DNA of 64,000 nucleotides from Comamonadaceae bacterium (GCA_027484575.1 JAIXSQ010000007.1:434001-498000), one strand, 5' to 3'; positions 1 to 10,826 are shown, counted from the stretch's first letter. Notes: generated by a model not told the origin, from the letters alone. Numbers and translations: made by a program.

Positions 1-918
1 GCCTACATGCGCCACGTGCAGGACAACGCCGAGGAGTCGGTGCGCCGCGTCATCACCCGCCTGAAGGACGGCCGCTACACGCTGCCGCTGGACAACGGCG
101 CGCAGATCACGGTGGCGATCCGCGTCGACGCCGCCAGCCGCAGCGCCGAGATCGACTTCACCGGCACCTCGCCGCAGCAGGCCAACAACTTCAACGCGCC
201 CTGCGCGGTGTGCATGGCGGCGGTGCTGTACGTGTTCCGCACGCTGGTGGACGACGAGATCCCGCTGAACGCCGGCTGCCTCAAGCCGCTGAAGGTGACC
301 ATCCCCGCCGGCTCGATGCTCAACCCGGACCCGCCGGCGTCGGTGGTGGCCGGCAACGTCGAGACCTCCAGCTGCATCACCAACGCGCTGTACGGCGCGC
401 TGGGCGTGATGGCGGCGGGCCAGTGCACGATGAACAACTTCACCTTCGGCAACGACCGCCACCAGTACTACGAGACCATCTCCGGCGGCACCGGCGCCGG
501 CGGCCTGTTCGACGAACGCGGCCAGGCCTGCGGCGGCTTCGACGGCACCAGCGTGGTCCAGGCGCACATGACCAACTCGCGCCTGACCGATCCCGAGGTG
601 CTGGAGTTCCGCTTCCCGGTGCGGCTGGACAGCTACGAGATCCGCCGCGGCTCGGGCGGCGCCGGCCGCTGGCACGGCGGCGACGGCGGCATCCGCCGGG
701 TGCGCTTCCTGGAGCCGATGACAGCCAGCATCCTGTCCAACGGCCGCGTGCACGGCGCCTTCGGCATGGCCGGCGGCCAGCCCGGCGCGACCGGCCTGAA
801 CCGCGTGGTGCGCGCCGATGGCCGCGTCGAGGACCTGGGCCACATCGGCTCGGCGCAGATGCAGCCGGGCGACGTGTTCGAGATCCACACGCCGGGCGGC
901 GGCGGGTACGGGGGCTGA
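1..918 (+). CDS. hyuB: Hydantoinase B / oxoprolinase family protein, C-terminal part
   Basis: The window opens inside this gene; about 305 C-terminal residues are present. Family members are the B subunit of ATP-dependent N-methylhydantoinase or 5-oxoprolinase, cytoplasmic enzymes that open cyclic amides together with an A subunit. The visible part has family hallmarks: a Gly-rich SGGTGAGG stretch, a RGSGGAGRWHGG motif, and a C-terminus reading HTPGGGGYG. Full-length proteins run to roughly 500-600 residues, so the N-terminal part and any A-subunit gene lie before base 1. A palindromic repeat follows the stop codon. Family assignment is secure; the substrate cannot be told. Confidence 0.85.
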   Translation, partial: AYMRHVQDNAEESVRRVITRLKDGRYTLPLDNGAQITVAIRVDAASRSAEIDFTGTSPQQANNFNAPCAVCMAAVLYVFRTLVDDEIPLNAGCLKPLKVTIPAGSMLNPDPPASVVAGNVETSSCITNALYGALGVMAAGQCTMNNFTFGNDRHQYYETISGGTGAGGLFDERGQACGGFDGTSVVQAHMTNSRLTDPEVLEFRFPVRLDSYEIRRGSGGAGRWHGGDGGIRRVRFLEPMTASILSNGRVHGAFGMAGGQPGATGLNRVVRADGRVEDLGHIGSAQMQPGDVFEIHTPGGGGYGG

Positions 919-932
919 AGGGACCCTTGCCT

Positions 933-1025
933 CGTCATCCCGGCGAAGGCCGGGATCCAGTGACTTCAGGCAACCACGGGCGCAACGACGCAAGTCGCTG
1001 GACCCCGGCCTGCGCCGGGGCGACG
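933..1025. repeat. Palindromic intergenic repeat, type A
   Basis: Two short hairpins, CCCGGCGAAGGCCGGG and CCCCGGCCTGCGCCGGGG, sit head to head so that the whole unit is a long imperfect inverted repeat with arms of about 33 bases. Close relatives lie at 6134-6215 and 63175-63255. Its position just after the hyuB stop suggests a REP-like element that may also stabilise or end transcripts. Confidence 0.75.
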
Positions 1026-1035
1026 CGCTGGTCGC

Positions 1036-1758
1036 TCAGCGCAGCGCCGCCGGCCGCACCGCGTCGGCACGCGCCGGTGCCTTGCGCGCCTGCGGGCCCA
1101 GCGCCTGGGCACTCGCCTCCAGCTCGCGCAGCAGCGGCAGCTGCCGCTCGACCCAGGCCTTGACCGCCGGGTCGGCCACGGTGGCCAGCGCGCGCTCGTA
1201 GACCTCGATCGCCTCGCGCTGCTGGTCGCCGCCGATCCAGTCCATGTACTCGCGGTCGAGCCGGGCGCCCGCCATGCGCTGCAGCCTGTTCAGGCCCTTG
1301 CGGCTGCCGTCGTCCATCAGCGGGAGCGCCATCGCGCGGCCCTGCAGCAGGTGCAGCAGCTCGGCATCGGCGCCGCGGCGCAGTTCCACCACGTCGCTGG
1401 CCAAGGCCAGCACGCCGGTGTTCTGCGACCGGGCCAGCACGATGCGGCTGGCCTCGACGTCGATGCGGGCCAGCTGCGCCGCGGCCCGCAGGAAGGCGCG
1501 CGCCGCGCGCTCGTCGTCACCCAGCCGGCCCGCGGTGCGGGCGGCCTCGGGGGCGTAGACGGGTGTGCGGCGCAGCGGCCCGGCGGCTGCGCTCGCGGCC
1601 GCTCTGGGCGCCGACGCGGCGGCCCGCGCCGCGGGGGGCGATGCCGACGCGGCAGGCGCCGCCGGGGCGGGCTCGGGCCCCTGCGCGCGCGCCGCGCGGG
1701 CCACCCACAAGGCGCCCATCGCGAGCGCCGCACCCCAGATCAAGCGTCTGCCGTTCAC
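1036..1758 (-). CDS. DUF4142-like exported protein
   Basis: A 240-residue protein. I chose the GTG start at 1758 because a GGGAG ribosome-binding site lies 5 bases upstream and a hydrophobic signal segment (LIWGAALAMGALWVARAARA) follows at once; an ATG at 1830 would only add a basic, unlikely extension. After the signal peptide comes an Ala/Pro-rich linker to about residue 60, then a helical DUF4142-like domain with the spacing seen in the next gene upstream (residues ending VKAWVERQLPLLREL match LKAFVDKTLPLLRDH there). DUF4142 is a ferritin-like-fold, probably periplasmic family of unknown biochemistry. Probably a diverged tandem paralogue of the neighbour. Confidence 0.7.
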   Translation of the reverse strand: MNGRRLIWGAALAMGALWVARAARAQGPEPAPAAPAASASPPAARAAASAPRAAASAAAGPLRRTPVYAPEAARTAGRLGDDERAARAFLRAAAQLARIDVEASRIVLARSQNTGVLALASDVVELRRGADAELLHLLQGRAMALPLMDDGSRKGLNRLQRMAGARLDREYMDWIGGDQQREAIEVYERALATVADPAVKAWVERQLPLLRELEASAQALGPQARKAPARADAVRPAALR

Positions 1759-1853
1759 AGTGACTCCCACGGGGGTGATCGTCGCATGGAAGCGGCGGCC
1801 GCCCGGGGCGCGGGGTGGTGGCCGCGCCACGGCCGGGTCGGTGCTGCGCCGGC

Positions 1854-2585
1854 TCAGCTGCCGGTGCGGTTGGCGCCGCTGCCGCCACCCGTGCGGGTGC
1901 TGGCGCCGCCGTGGTCGCCGCCGGCGCCCTTGGCGCCCGGGCCGCCCATGCTGGCGGCATCGCCGCCACCCTCGAGCTTGCGGGCCTGGGCCAGGTGGTC
2001 GCGCAGCAGCGGCAGCGTCTTGTCGACGAAGGCCTTCAGTTCGGGATCCTTGACGTCCTTGGACGCCTTCTCGAACTCCTTGACGTCCTTCTCGTGCGCC
2101 TTGACGCCGATCTCGCGCAGGAAGGCCTTGTCGAAGTCCTTCGCGTCCTTCTTGCCCAGGTCCTCGACCTCCTTGCGCATCGCGCGCGGCGGGCCGGGGG
2201 GCAGCTCGATGCTGCGGGCGTTGGCGATCTTGATCAGCTCGTCGTTGGCCTTGGTGTGGTGGTCCACCAGCATGCCGGCATAGCTCTTCACGTCGGGGCT
2301 GCGGGCCTTGGTGGTCGCCAGCTGGGCCGCCTCGACCTCGAACATGCCGCTGCCGGCGGCCTTCTCGATGAACTGCCGGTCGGCCTTGGCGACCTTGTCG
2401 TCCTTGCGGCTCTCGGACTGGCGGGTGCCGGTGGACGGCTGCGCGGCCGGCGCCGAGCGGCCGCCGGTGGCCGAGCTGCCGGCGCCGCCGGTGCCCGAGG
2501 GCGTCGCGCCGGTGCTGCCCGACTGGGCGTAGGCGCCGCCTGCGGCGAGCGCCAGGGCGATGAGGGTGGGGGTGAACTTGCGCAT
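1854..2585 (-). CDS. DUF4142 domain exported protein
   Basis: A 243-residue protein starting with ATG at 2585 behind a good AAGGAG site. Residues 1-20 form a signal peptide ending AYA. A Gly/Ser-rich linker leads to a DUF4142 domain (about 62-200) with the family pattern of DRQFIEKAAGSGMFEVEAA, VDHHTKANDEL and PLLRDHLAQA. The tail is again Gly-rich. Expected in the periplasm; function unknown, though family members often travel with envelope-stress genes, as here with the second DUF4142 gene downstream and a Gly/Gln-rich protein upstream. The reading frame stays open far upstream, but that is only the lack of stops in GC-rich DNA. Confidence 0.85.
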   Translation of the reverse strand: MRKFTPTLIALALAAGGAYAQSGSTGATPSGTGGAGSSATGGRSAPAAQPSTGTRQSESRKDDKVAKADRQFIEKAAGSGMFEVEAAQLATTKARSPDVKSYAGMLVDHHTKANDELIKIANARSIELPPGPPRAMRKEVEDLGKKDAKDFDKAFLREIGVKAHEKDVKEFEKASKDVKDPELKAFVDKTLPLLRDHLAQARKLEGGGDAASMGGPGAKGAGGDHGGASTRTGGGSGANRTGS

Positions 2586-2621
2586 GGGGGACTCCTTGGT
2601 GCGTCTGGGTGGAAAGGCGGG

Positions 2622-2654
2622 GCAGCCCTGCGCGGCCCGGGCCGGCAGGGCTGC
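2622..2654 (-). promoter_or_regulatory. Long hairpin between two leftward genes
   Basis: Arms GCAGCCCTGC (2622-2631) and GCAGGGCTGC (2645-2654) pair perfectly, with a second palindrome CGGCCCGGGCCG between them. It sits after the stop of the Gly/Gln-rich gene and before the ribosome-binding site of the DUF4142 gene. No clear T-run follows, so it could be a factor-independent terminator of low quality or an mRNA-stabilising stem. Confidence 0.5.
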
Positions 2655-2659
2655 ACGGA

Positions 2660-3778
2660 TCAGGTGCGGCCGGGCGAGCCGGTCATGCTGGCCGAGGTGC
2701 CCGTGCCCGAGGCGCCGGTGCCCGAGCCGTCGCTGCTGGTGGGGCTGCCCCCGGGCACCGGCTCGCCGACAGGGGCGCCGGGCGTGCCGGCGGCCCCGGT
2801 CATCGAGCTGCCGGCCGCGCCCATGCCGCTGGAGCCACGCAGCGCGGCCATGTCGCCGGCACCGGCACCGCCTGCCGCGCTGCCGCCGGGCGCGGTGCCA
2901 CGGCCGTCGTCGTCCTGGCGTCCGCGCGGTCGCTGGTCGGCCGCGCCGAAGTTGCCGCCGGTGGAACCCAGTTCGCCCGCGTCGGTGCGCACGCGGCTGG
3001 CGCGCCAACTGTTGAACTCCTCGCTGAACTTGCGGTAACGCTCGCGGCGCCAGTGCTCGTAGTCCTGGTCGAGGTTGCGGATCTGCTCCTCGCGCCAGGC
3101 GTGGTAGTCGGGGTCGTGGTGGGGCTGCCGCTGGCCATAGCCGGTCTGGCGGGCCATCTCGCCGCCGTGCGCGTCCTGGCTGCCCTGCCCTTGCTGGCCC
3201 TGGCGGCCGCCCCAGGCGCCGCCCTGGCTGCCCGCGCCGCCCTGGGCGAAGCTGCTGGATGTGCCGCCCTGGCCGTAGCTCGTGCCCATGTTGCCGTACG
3301 GGTCGCCGAACTGCTGGCCGTAGCTCTCGTCGTGGCCGCGCCAGCCGGGCTGGGCCGCGCCGCGGTTGCCCTGCTGCTGCGGCTCGGGCCGGCCCTGCCA
3401 GCCGCTGCCGGGCTCCTGCCGGCCCTGCGCCTGCCCGGCGCCCGACTCGCCCCACCAGCCGCCCTGGCTGCCGTCGTGGCCGCCGCGCTCGGGCCAGGCC
3501 GCGTCACGGCCGCCGAACTCGCGGCCCTCGCCGCCCCGCTCCCGGCCGCCGCCCTGCCGCTCGCGGCCGGGCGGCTGGCCACGGCCTTCGGCGTGGTGCT
3601 CGCCGCCATACCCGCCGTAGCCCCCGGAGCGCGCCAGGTCCATGTCGCCGTAGCCGCGCGCCGAGTCCCAGCCCCGCGTGTCGCGCGGCTGGCGCTGCGC
3701 GCCGCCGCGGTCCTGGCCCTGCGGTTCCCAGCGTCCCTGGGCCCGCTGCGGCTCGTCGTCCCAATCACGTGATGCCAT
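2660..3778 (-). CDS. Gly/Gln-rich low-complexity protein with a Tyr/Trp/Arg-rich core
   Basis: A 372-residue protein, ATG at 3778 with GGAG upstream. Nearly the whole sequence is disordered-looking (Gly, Gln, Ser, Arg). The only ordered part is residues about 221-261, with repeated aromatic-basic patterns (DPDYHAWREEQI, DQDYEHWRRERY, FNSWRASR). It has no signal peptide or membrane segment. I know no biochemical function. The position upstream of two DUF4142 genes on the same strand suggests a shared stress or envelope role, which is inference. Strand and coding status are supported by the start, the ribosome-binding site and the conserved core. Confidence 0.75.
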   Translation of the reverse strand: MASRDWDDEPQRAQGRWEPQGQDRGGAQRQPRDTRGWDSARGYGDMDLARSGGYGGYGGEHHAEGRGQPPGRERQGGGRERGGEGREFGGRDAAWPERGGHDGSQGGWWGESGAGQAQGRQEPGSGWQGRPEPQQQGNRGAAQPGWRGHDESYGQQFGDPYGNMGTSYGQGGTSSSFAQGGAGSQGGAWGGRQGQQGQGSQDAHGGEMARQTGYGQRQPHHDPDYHAWREEQIRNLDQDYEHWRRERYRKFSEEFNSWRASRVRTDAGELGSTGGNFGAADQRPRGRQDDDGRGTAPGGSAAGGAGAGDMAALRGSSGMGAAGSSMTGAAGTPGAPVGEPVPGGSPTSSDGSGTGASGTGTSASMTGSPGRT

Positions 3779-3801
3779 TGCCTGAACTCCTTCGATGAAG
3801 C

Positions 3802-3824
3802 CAGGCAGGGCGTGGCCCTGCCTG
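3802..3824 (-). promoter_or_regulatory. 5' leader hairpin
   Basis: A perfect 9-bp stem (CAGGCAGGG / CCCTGCCTG, loop of 5) lies just upstream of the ribosome-binding site of the Gly/Gln-rich gene starting at 3778. It would be in the 5' untranslated region if transcription starts near the promoter-like element at 3883-3907. Confidence 0.4.
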
Positions 3825-3882
3825 CGAGCCGGTCATCTTGGGCAGGGGGGCGACGGCGCGGCTGTCGGCAGCGGCGCGCGGT

Positions 3883-3907
3883 GCTGTAGGCCCGGGCCGC
3901 AGCCGTG
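3883..3907 (-). promoter_or_regulatory. Promoter-like CACGG ... CCTACA element
   Basis: On the minus strand CACGGCTG is followed, after a GC-rich spacer, by GGGCCTACAG. This resembles elements ahead of genes at 44001, 48445 and 55669, although the spacing here is shorter (14 bases between CACGG and TACAGC). The downstream gene is the Gly/Gln-rich protein at 3778. Confidence 0.3.
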
Positions 3908-3947
3908 GCTGGGGCAGCCGGGCGTGGCCCGGCCGGGCGCGGACGGC

Positions 3948-4811
3948 TCAGTGCACGTGGACGCCGGCGCTGACGGCCAGCACCAGGCCGATGCCCACCG
4001 CCAGCCACAGCACCTGGGCCGCGGTCTCGCGGGCGCCCAGCCGCTTCTGCAGCTGCGGGATCAGGTCGGCCAGGGCGACGTAGACGAAGCTGCTGGCCGC
4101 CACCACCAGCAGGAACGGCAGCAGGCCGGCGAGCCGGTCGACCAGGAACCAGCCGACCAGGCCGCCCAGCGGCGTCACGGCGCCGGCCAGCGAGACCTTG
4201 GCCAGCGCCGCGCTGCGGCTGCCGGTGGTCTGGCGCAGCACCGCCAGGTCGCCGATGTGGTGCGGCACCTCGTGCGCCAGCACGGCCAGCGCGGCGACCA
4301 CGCCCAGCCGCAGGTCGGCCACGAAGGCCGAGGCGATCAGGATGCCGTCGCCGAAGCAGTGCACGCTGTCGCCGGCCAGCACGGCCCAGCCGCCCGAGCG
4401 GGCGCCGTGGGCATGGCCGTGTCCCTGCCGGTGGTCGTGGCCGTGGCCATGCGCGTGGCCGTGGTCGTGGGCATGCGCATGGCCGTGGTGGGCATCGCCG
4501 CCGTGGTGGTGCTCATGCCCGTGGTGCCACAGCTCGGCCTTGTCCAGCAGGAAGAAGAACACCAGCGCCACCAGCAGCGTCGCGAACAGCGCGTGCGCAT
4601 CCTCGGGACTCTCGAAGGCCTCGGGCAGCAGGTGCAGGAAGGCGGTGGCCAGCAGCGCGCCGGCGGCCAGGCTGAGCAGGTGCTGGGCACCGGGGCGGCG
4701 CCCGCCGTCCGGGCCCTGTCCCAGCAGGCCCAGCCCGGTCAGGGCGGCGGCCAGCCAGACGCTGCCGATGCCGGCAGCCAGCGTGGCCAGGAGGATCGCG
4801 ATCAAGGTCAT
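3948..4811 (-). CDS. ZIP family divalent metal transporter
   Basis: A 287-residue inner-membrane protein. It has three N-terminal membrane helices, a very His-rich loop at about residues 95-137 (alternating His-Gly and His-Ala), then further helices. The transport-site motifs are visible: an HCFGDGI segment at about 151-157 and HEVPHH from residue 180, matching the ZIP HNxxD and HExPH motifs with Cys-Phe in place of the Asn region. ZIP proteins move zinc, iron or other divalent ions into the cytoplasm; the His loop probably binds metal. No metal-responsive regulator lies beside it, so the ion is not settled. Confidence 0.9.
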   Translation of the reverse strand: MTLIAILLATLAAGIGSVWLAAALTGLGLLGQGPDGGRRPGAQHLLSLAAGALLATAFLHLLPEAFESPEDAHALFATLLVALVFFFLLDKAELWHHGHEHHHGGDAHHGHAHAHDHGHAHGHGHDHRQGHGHAHGARSGGWAVLAGDSVHCFGDGILIASAFVADLRLGVVAALAVLAHEVPHHIGDLAVLRQTTGSRSAALAKVSLAGAVTPLGGLVGWFLVDRLAGLLPFLLVVAASSFVYVALADLIPQLQKRLGARETAAQVLWLAVGIGLVLAVSAGVHVH

Positions 4812-4870
4812 GCGGCGCTGCGCCCTCCCCCTCCCGGGCGGGGCGCCTGTGTGTCGTTGTCGTCTCGAGC

Positions 4871-4896
4871 AGAAGAAAGCCGCCCGCAGGCGGCTT
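4871..4896 (-). terminator. Intrinsic terminator
   Basis: Perfect 8-bp stem AAGCCGCC / GGCGGCTT (4877-4884, 4889-4896) with a 4-base loop. Read leftward it is followed by TTCTTCT. It lies 20-40 bases past the stop of the dienelactone hydrolase gene and before the ZIP gene on the same strand. Confidence 0.75.
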
Positions 4897-4917
4897 GCCG
4901 GCGGGGCGCGCGCGCCG

Positions 4918-5814
4918 TCAGGCCACGCCGTTCGCCCGGAACCACGCCAGGGCGCGCTGCCAGCCGTCCTCGGCCGGGCCCTGGCGGAAGCTGGGGCGGT
5001 AGTCGGCGTGGAAGGCGTGCGGTGCGTCGGGGTAGACCACGAACTGCGAGGCCCGGGCGGCAGGCGAGCCGGCGGCCAGGGCAGACTTCATCTTATCAAC
5101 CGTGTCCAGCGGGATGCCGGTGTCGGCCGCCGCATACAGGCCCAGGACCGGCGCGCGCAGGCCGCCGGCCACGTCGACGGGATGCCGCGGGGTCGTGGGC
5201 GTGGTCGCACCCACCAGCCGCCCGTACCAGGCCACGCCGGCCTTGACCGGGCCCTGCGCCGCGTACAGCCAGGTGATGCGGCCGCCCCAGCAGAAGCCGG
5301 TGATGCCGGCCCGGGACACGTCGCCGCCGTGGGCCGCGGCCCACGCCAGCGCGCCGTCCAGGTCGGCCATCACCTGGGCATCGGGCACCTTGGCGACCAG
5401 CTCGGACATCAGCCGCGCCAGCTCGCCGTACTCGGTCGGGTCGCCCTGGCGCGCGAACAGCTCGGGCGCGATGGCCAGGAAACCCGCACGCGCGAAGCGG
5501 CGGCAGGTGTCGGCGATGTACTCGTGCACGCCGAACACCTCGTGCACCACCAGCACCACCGGCAAGCCGGTGCGGCCGGCCGGCGCGGCGCGGTAGGCCG
5601 GCACCTTGAAGCCGCCCACGTCGTAGGTGATCTCGCCCACCGTCAGGCCGTCGGCGGGCGTGCGGATCGCCGTCTGCGCCACCGCCGCGCCGGCGGCGGC
5701 CGCGTAGCCGGCACCCAGCACCTTCAGCGCCGTGCGGCGCGACGGCCCGGCCTCGCCGGTGGTGCCGTGCGGCAGCAGGGAACGGAAGTCGGCGTCGAGG
5801 TCGGGGGTGCGCAT
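4918..5814 (-). CDS. Dienelactone hydrolase family protein, exported
   Basis: A 298-residue alpha/beta hydrolase. Residues about 24-45 carry a Tat-like signal (SRRTALKVLGAGYAAAAG, then AVAQ). The dienelactone hydrolase nucleophile elbow GFCWGG is present with Cys175, followed by an Asp in AAADTGIP and a His in DAPHAFHADY, giving the Cys-Asp-His triad. Classical members hydrolyse dienelactone in chlorocatechol breakdown, but most genomic copies have unknown substrates. The divergent neighbour is a 4-oxalocrotonate-tautomerase-like gene, which fits an aromatic-catabolism flavour without proving it. A terminator follows. Confidence 0.88.
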   Translation of the reverse strand: MRTPDLDADFRSLLPHGTTGEAGPSRRTALKVLGAGYAAAAGAAVAQTAIRTPADGLTVGEITYDVGGFKVPAYRAAPAGRTGLPVVLVVHEVFGVHEYIADTCRRFARAGFLAIAPELFARQGDPTEYGELARLMSELVAKVPDAQVMADLDGALAWAAAHGGDVSRAGITGFCWGGRITWLYAAQGPVKAGVAWYGRLVGATTPTTPRHPVDVAGGLRAPVLGLYAAADTGIPLDTVDKMKSALAAGSPAARASQFVVYPDAPHAFHADYRPSFRQGPAEDGWQRALAWFRANGVA

Positions 5815-5842
5815 CGGTGGGGTCTCCTGGTCGTGTGCTGCC

Positions 5843-5848
5843 TATGAT
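5843..5848 (+). promoter_or_regulatory. Candidate -10 box for the tautomerase gene
   Basis: TATGAT lies 39 bases ahead of the ATG at 5887, in the 72-base divergent gap. No convincing -35 box is visible. Confidence 0.35.
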
Positions 5849-5886
5849 CGCCGCTTTCCCTGCCACCCACATCCGAGGAGATCCCC

Positions 5887-6075
5887 ATGCCCACCCTGCG
5901 CGTCGAACTGATGGAAGGCCGCACCCCCGAGCAGAAGAAGGCGCTGGTCGAGGCGCTCACGCAGGCCGTCTGCGACACGCTGGGCAGCAAGCCCGAATCG
6001 GTGGACATCCTGCTGTACGACATCCAGCGCCAGAACTGGGCCACGGGCGGGGTGCTCTGGTCGGAACGCCAGTGA
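5887..6075 (+). CDS. 4-oxalocrotonate tautomerase family protein
   Basis: A 62-residue protein, the usual length for the family. After Met removal the N-terminus is Pro-Thr-Leu, supplying the catalytic Pro1. Arg in the EGRTPEQK segment corresponds to the substrate-binding Arg near position 11, and a Trp-containing stretch (QNWATGG) occupies the hydrophobic site region. Such enzymes catalyse keto-enol tautomerisation in aromatic meta-cleavage pathways, working as hexamers in the cytoplasm. A strong GAGGAG ribosome-binding site precedes the start. It diverges from the dienelactone hydrolase gene. The true substrate is open. Confidence 0.9.
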   Translation: MPTLRVELMEGRTPEQKKALVEALTQAVCDTLGSKPESVDILLYDIQRQNWATGGVLWSERQ

Positions 6076-6133
6076 GGTCCGGCGCGCCTGCCCGGGCGCT
6101 GCGCCAGCGCAGTCCGGCCTGACACCTGCCCGT

Positions 6134-6215
6134 GTCGCCCCGGCGCAGGCCGGGGCCCAGTGACTTTCCAGGGGCGTCGCCACGTCACTGGATCCCGGCC
6201 TTCGCCGGGATGACG
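6134..6215. repeat. Palindromic intergenic repeat, type A
   Basis: Hairpins CCCCGGCGCAGGCCGGGG and CCCGGCCTTCGCCGGG in opposed orientation, separated by about 25 bases and flanked by GTGAC/GTCAC. It is the same unit as at 933-1025 and 63175-63255. It fills the gap between the tautomerase and P-type ATPase genes, which converge on it. Confidence 0.75.
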
Positions 6216-6226
6216 GCCCCAGCGGA

Positions 6227-8773
<2,547 letters not shown>

Positions 8774-8872
8774 GCGTCCATCGTAGGGGGCCGCGCCCTG
8801 CGCTGGATCAAGCCCGCGCGGGGCCCGCGCGGCCTAGCATGCCCGCCTGTTGTCATCCCAAGGGAGTCACCC

Positions 8873-9622
8873 ATGCTCGACGGCAAGATCGCCCTCGTCA
8901 CCGGCGCAGCCTCCGGCATCGGCCGGGCCATCGCCCTGTCCTACGCGGCCGCCGGGGCGCGCGTGCTGGTCTCGGACACCGCGCCGCAAGGCGGCGAGGA
9001 GACCGTGGCCCTGGTGCGCGAGGCCGGCGGCGAGGCCGCGTTCGCGGCCTGCGACGTGGCCGACGCTGCCCAGTGCGCGCAGCTGGTGGCGCGCGCGCAG
9101 GCGCTGTGGGGCCGGCTGGACATCGCCTGCAACAACGCCGGCATCGGCGGCGCCATGGCGCCCACGGCCGACTACCCGCTGGAGGCCTGGAACCAGGTGC
9201 TGGCGGTCAACCTCAGCGGCGTCTTCCACTGCATGAAGGCGCAGATCCCGGCGCTGCTGGCCGCCGGCGGCGGGGCCATCGTCAACATGGCCTCGATCCT
9301 GGGCGCGGTGGGCTTCGCCAACGCGCCGGCCTACACCGCGGCCAAGCACGGGGTGCTCGGGCTGACCAAGGCGGCCGCGCTGGAGTACGGCGCGCAGGGC
9401 GTGCGCATCAACGCCGTGGGCCCGGCCTTCATCCACACGCCCATGATCGCGGGCCTGGAGCAGGACCCGGCCACGCTGCAGGCGCTGGTGGGCCTGCATC
9501 CGGCCGGCCGGCTCGGGCGCCCCGAGGAGGTGGCCGCGCTGGTCACCTGGCTGAGCAGCCCGCAGGCCTCGTTCGTCACCGGCGCGTACTACCCGGTCGA
9601 CGGCGGCTTCCTCGCCCGCTGA
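8873..9622 (+). CDS. Short-chain dehydrogenase/reductase
   Basis: A 249-residue classical SDR, ATG at 8873 behind AAGGGAG. The NAD(P)-binding motif TGAASGIG, the CNNAG motif and the catalytic Ser ... YTAAK set are all present, and the C-terminus YYPVDGGFLAR is typical. The Asp in VSDTAP after the second strand suggests a preference for NAD(H). The substrate is unknown and neighbours give no pathway. A candidate -10 TAGCAT lies upstream. Cytoplasmic, probably tetrameric like its relatives. Confidence 0.9.
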   Translation: MLDGKIALVTGAASGIGRAIALSYAAAGARVLVSDTAPQGGEETVALVREAGGEAAFAACDVADAAQCAQLVARAQALWGRLDIACNNAGIGGAMAPTADYPLEAWNQVLAVNLSGVFHCMKAQIPALLAAGGGAIVNMASILGAVGFANAPAYTAAKHGVLGLTKAAALEYGAQGVRINAVGPAFIHTPMIAGLEQDPATLQALVGLHPAGRLGRPEEVAALVTWLSSPQASFVTGAYYPVDGGFLAR

Positions 9623-9632
9623 CCTGGCCTGC

Positions 9633-9660
9633 CGCGGCCCCGGACGCGGGCCGCGCCCGG
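9633..9660 (+). terminator. Weak terminator-like hairpin after the SDR gene
   Basis: Perfect 8-bp stem CGCGGCCC / GGGCCGCG (9633-9640, 9648-9655), 10 bases after the stop codon. Only a short GTTTG follows, so termination strength is doubtful. Confidence 0.4.
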
Positions 9661-9757
9661 GTTTGCCGGCGGCGGCGGCGGTGACGCGACGGTTGCGCTA
9701 CCGTTGCGCCCGCGCGGCACGCGCCGCGCAGCCACAACCACAGCGAGAGACACGCAC

Positions 9758-10795
9758 ATGCACCCGACCCCGTCCCTGCCGGCCCTGCTGGCCGGCGCCG
9801 CGCTGGCCCTGTCGGCCTTCGTCGCCCAGGCCCAGGCGCCCGCACCCGCCGCACCGGCCGCCGAGCCCTACGGCATCGCCCTGGAGGGCTACCCCTACCC
9901 CTACCCGGTGGCCTACCTGCCGGTGTCCATCGAGGGCCGGGCCCTGCGCCTGGCCTACATGGACGTGGCGCCCACCGGGCGGGCACGCAACCGCACCGTG
10001 GTGCTGTTCCACGGCCGCAACTTCCCCAGCAGCTACTGGCAGCCGGTGATCGCCGCGCTGGCGGCCGACGGCTACCGGGTGGTGGTGCCCGACCAGGTGC
10101 ACTTCGGCAAGTCCTCCAAGCCCGACGAGCTGCCGGCCAGCTTCGACGTGATGGCCGCGCACACCGCCCAGCTGCTGGACCACCTGAAGGTCGACAAGGT
10201 CGACGCGGTCGCGCACTCCATGGGCAGCATGGCCGCCACCCGCTTCACGCGCACCTTCCCGGCACGGGTGAACCGGCTGGTGCTGGCCGGCCCGGTCGGC
10301 CTGGAGGACTACCGGCAGTACGTGCAGCCGGTGCCGCGCGAGCGGCTGGTCGAGCAGGAGATGAACCTCACGCCCGAGGCCTACTACACGCAGCTGGTCA
10401 ACACCTACAACCCGCAGCTCACGCGCGAGCAGTTCTGGCCCTTCATCGAGGTGCGTGCCCGCACCATGGGCTCGGCCGAGTACCCGCGGTGGGTGCGCAG
10501 CTACGTCAACAGCTTCTACGCGATGTGGGGCCAGCCGGTGGTGCACGAGTTCCACCTGGTGCGCCAGCCCACGCTGATCCTGGTGGGCACCCGCGACCGC
10601 ACCGCCACCGGCCGCGCCTTCGCGCCGCCGGAACTGCGCGAGCGCATGGGCCTGCTGGTCGATCGCGCCCGCGAGGTGGCCGCGCGCATGCCCGATGCCA
10701 AGGTGGACGTGTTCGAGAACTACGGCCACATGCTGCACCTGGAGGCGCCCGAGCGCTTCAACCGCGCGGTGCTGCAGTTCCTGGCGGCCAGCTGA
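9758..10795 (+). CDS. Exported alpha/beta hydrolase
   Basis: A 345-residue protein. The ATG at 9758 gives an immediate signal peptide (about residues 1-24, ALSAFVAQAQA), which supports this start over an upstream in-frame ATG. The fold markers are HGRNFPSSYW at the oxyanion region, nucleophile elbow AHSMGS with Ser154, an Asp in GTRDRTATG and the catalytic His in NYGHMLHLE. It therefore has a full Ser-Asp-His triad and acts outside the cytoplasmic membrane as an esterase, lipase or epoxide-hydrolase-type enzyme. No neighbour narrows the substrate. Confidence 0.88.
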   Translation: MHPTPSLPALLAGAALALSAFVAQAQAPAPAAPAAEPYGIALEGYPYPYPVAYLPVSIEGRALRLAYMDVAPTGRARNRTVVLFHGRNFPSSYWQPVIAALAADGYRVVVPDQVHFGKSSKPDELPASFDVMAAHTAQLLDHLKVDKVDAVAHSMGSMAATRFTRTFPARVNRLVLAGPVGLEDYRQYVQPVPRERLVEQEMNLTPEAYYTQLVNTYNPQLTREQFWPFIEVRARTMGSAEYPRWVRSYVNSFYAMWGQPVVHEFHLVRQPTLILVGTRDRTATGRAFAPPELRERMGLLVDRAREVAARMPDAKVDVFENYGHMLHLEAPERFNRAVLQFLAAS

Positions 10796-10826
10796 GGCCG
10801 GGGCGGCCGCGGGCCGGCTCAGGCGC

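Noticed and set aside
2586..3455. N-terminal extension of the DUF4142 protein at 1854-2585
   Set aside because: The frame stays open upstream, but a signal peptide and ribosome-binding site mark the start at 2585, and another gene with better features occupies the region.
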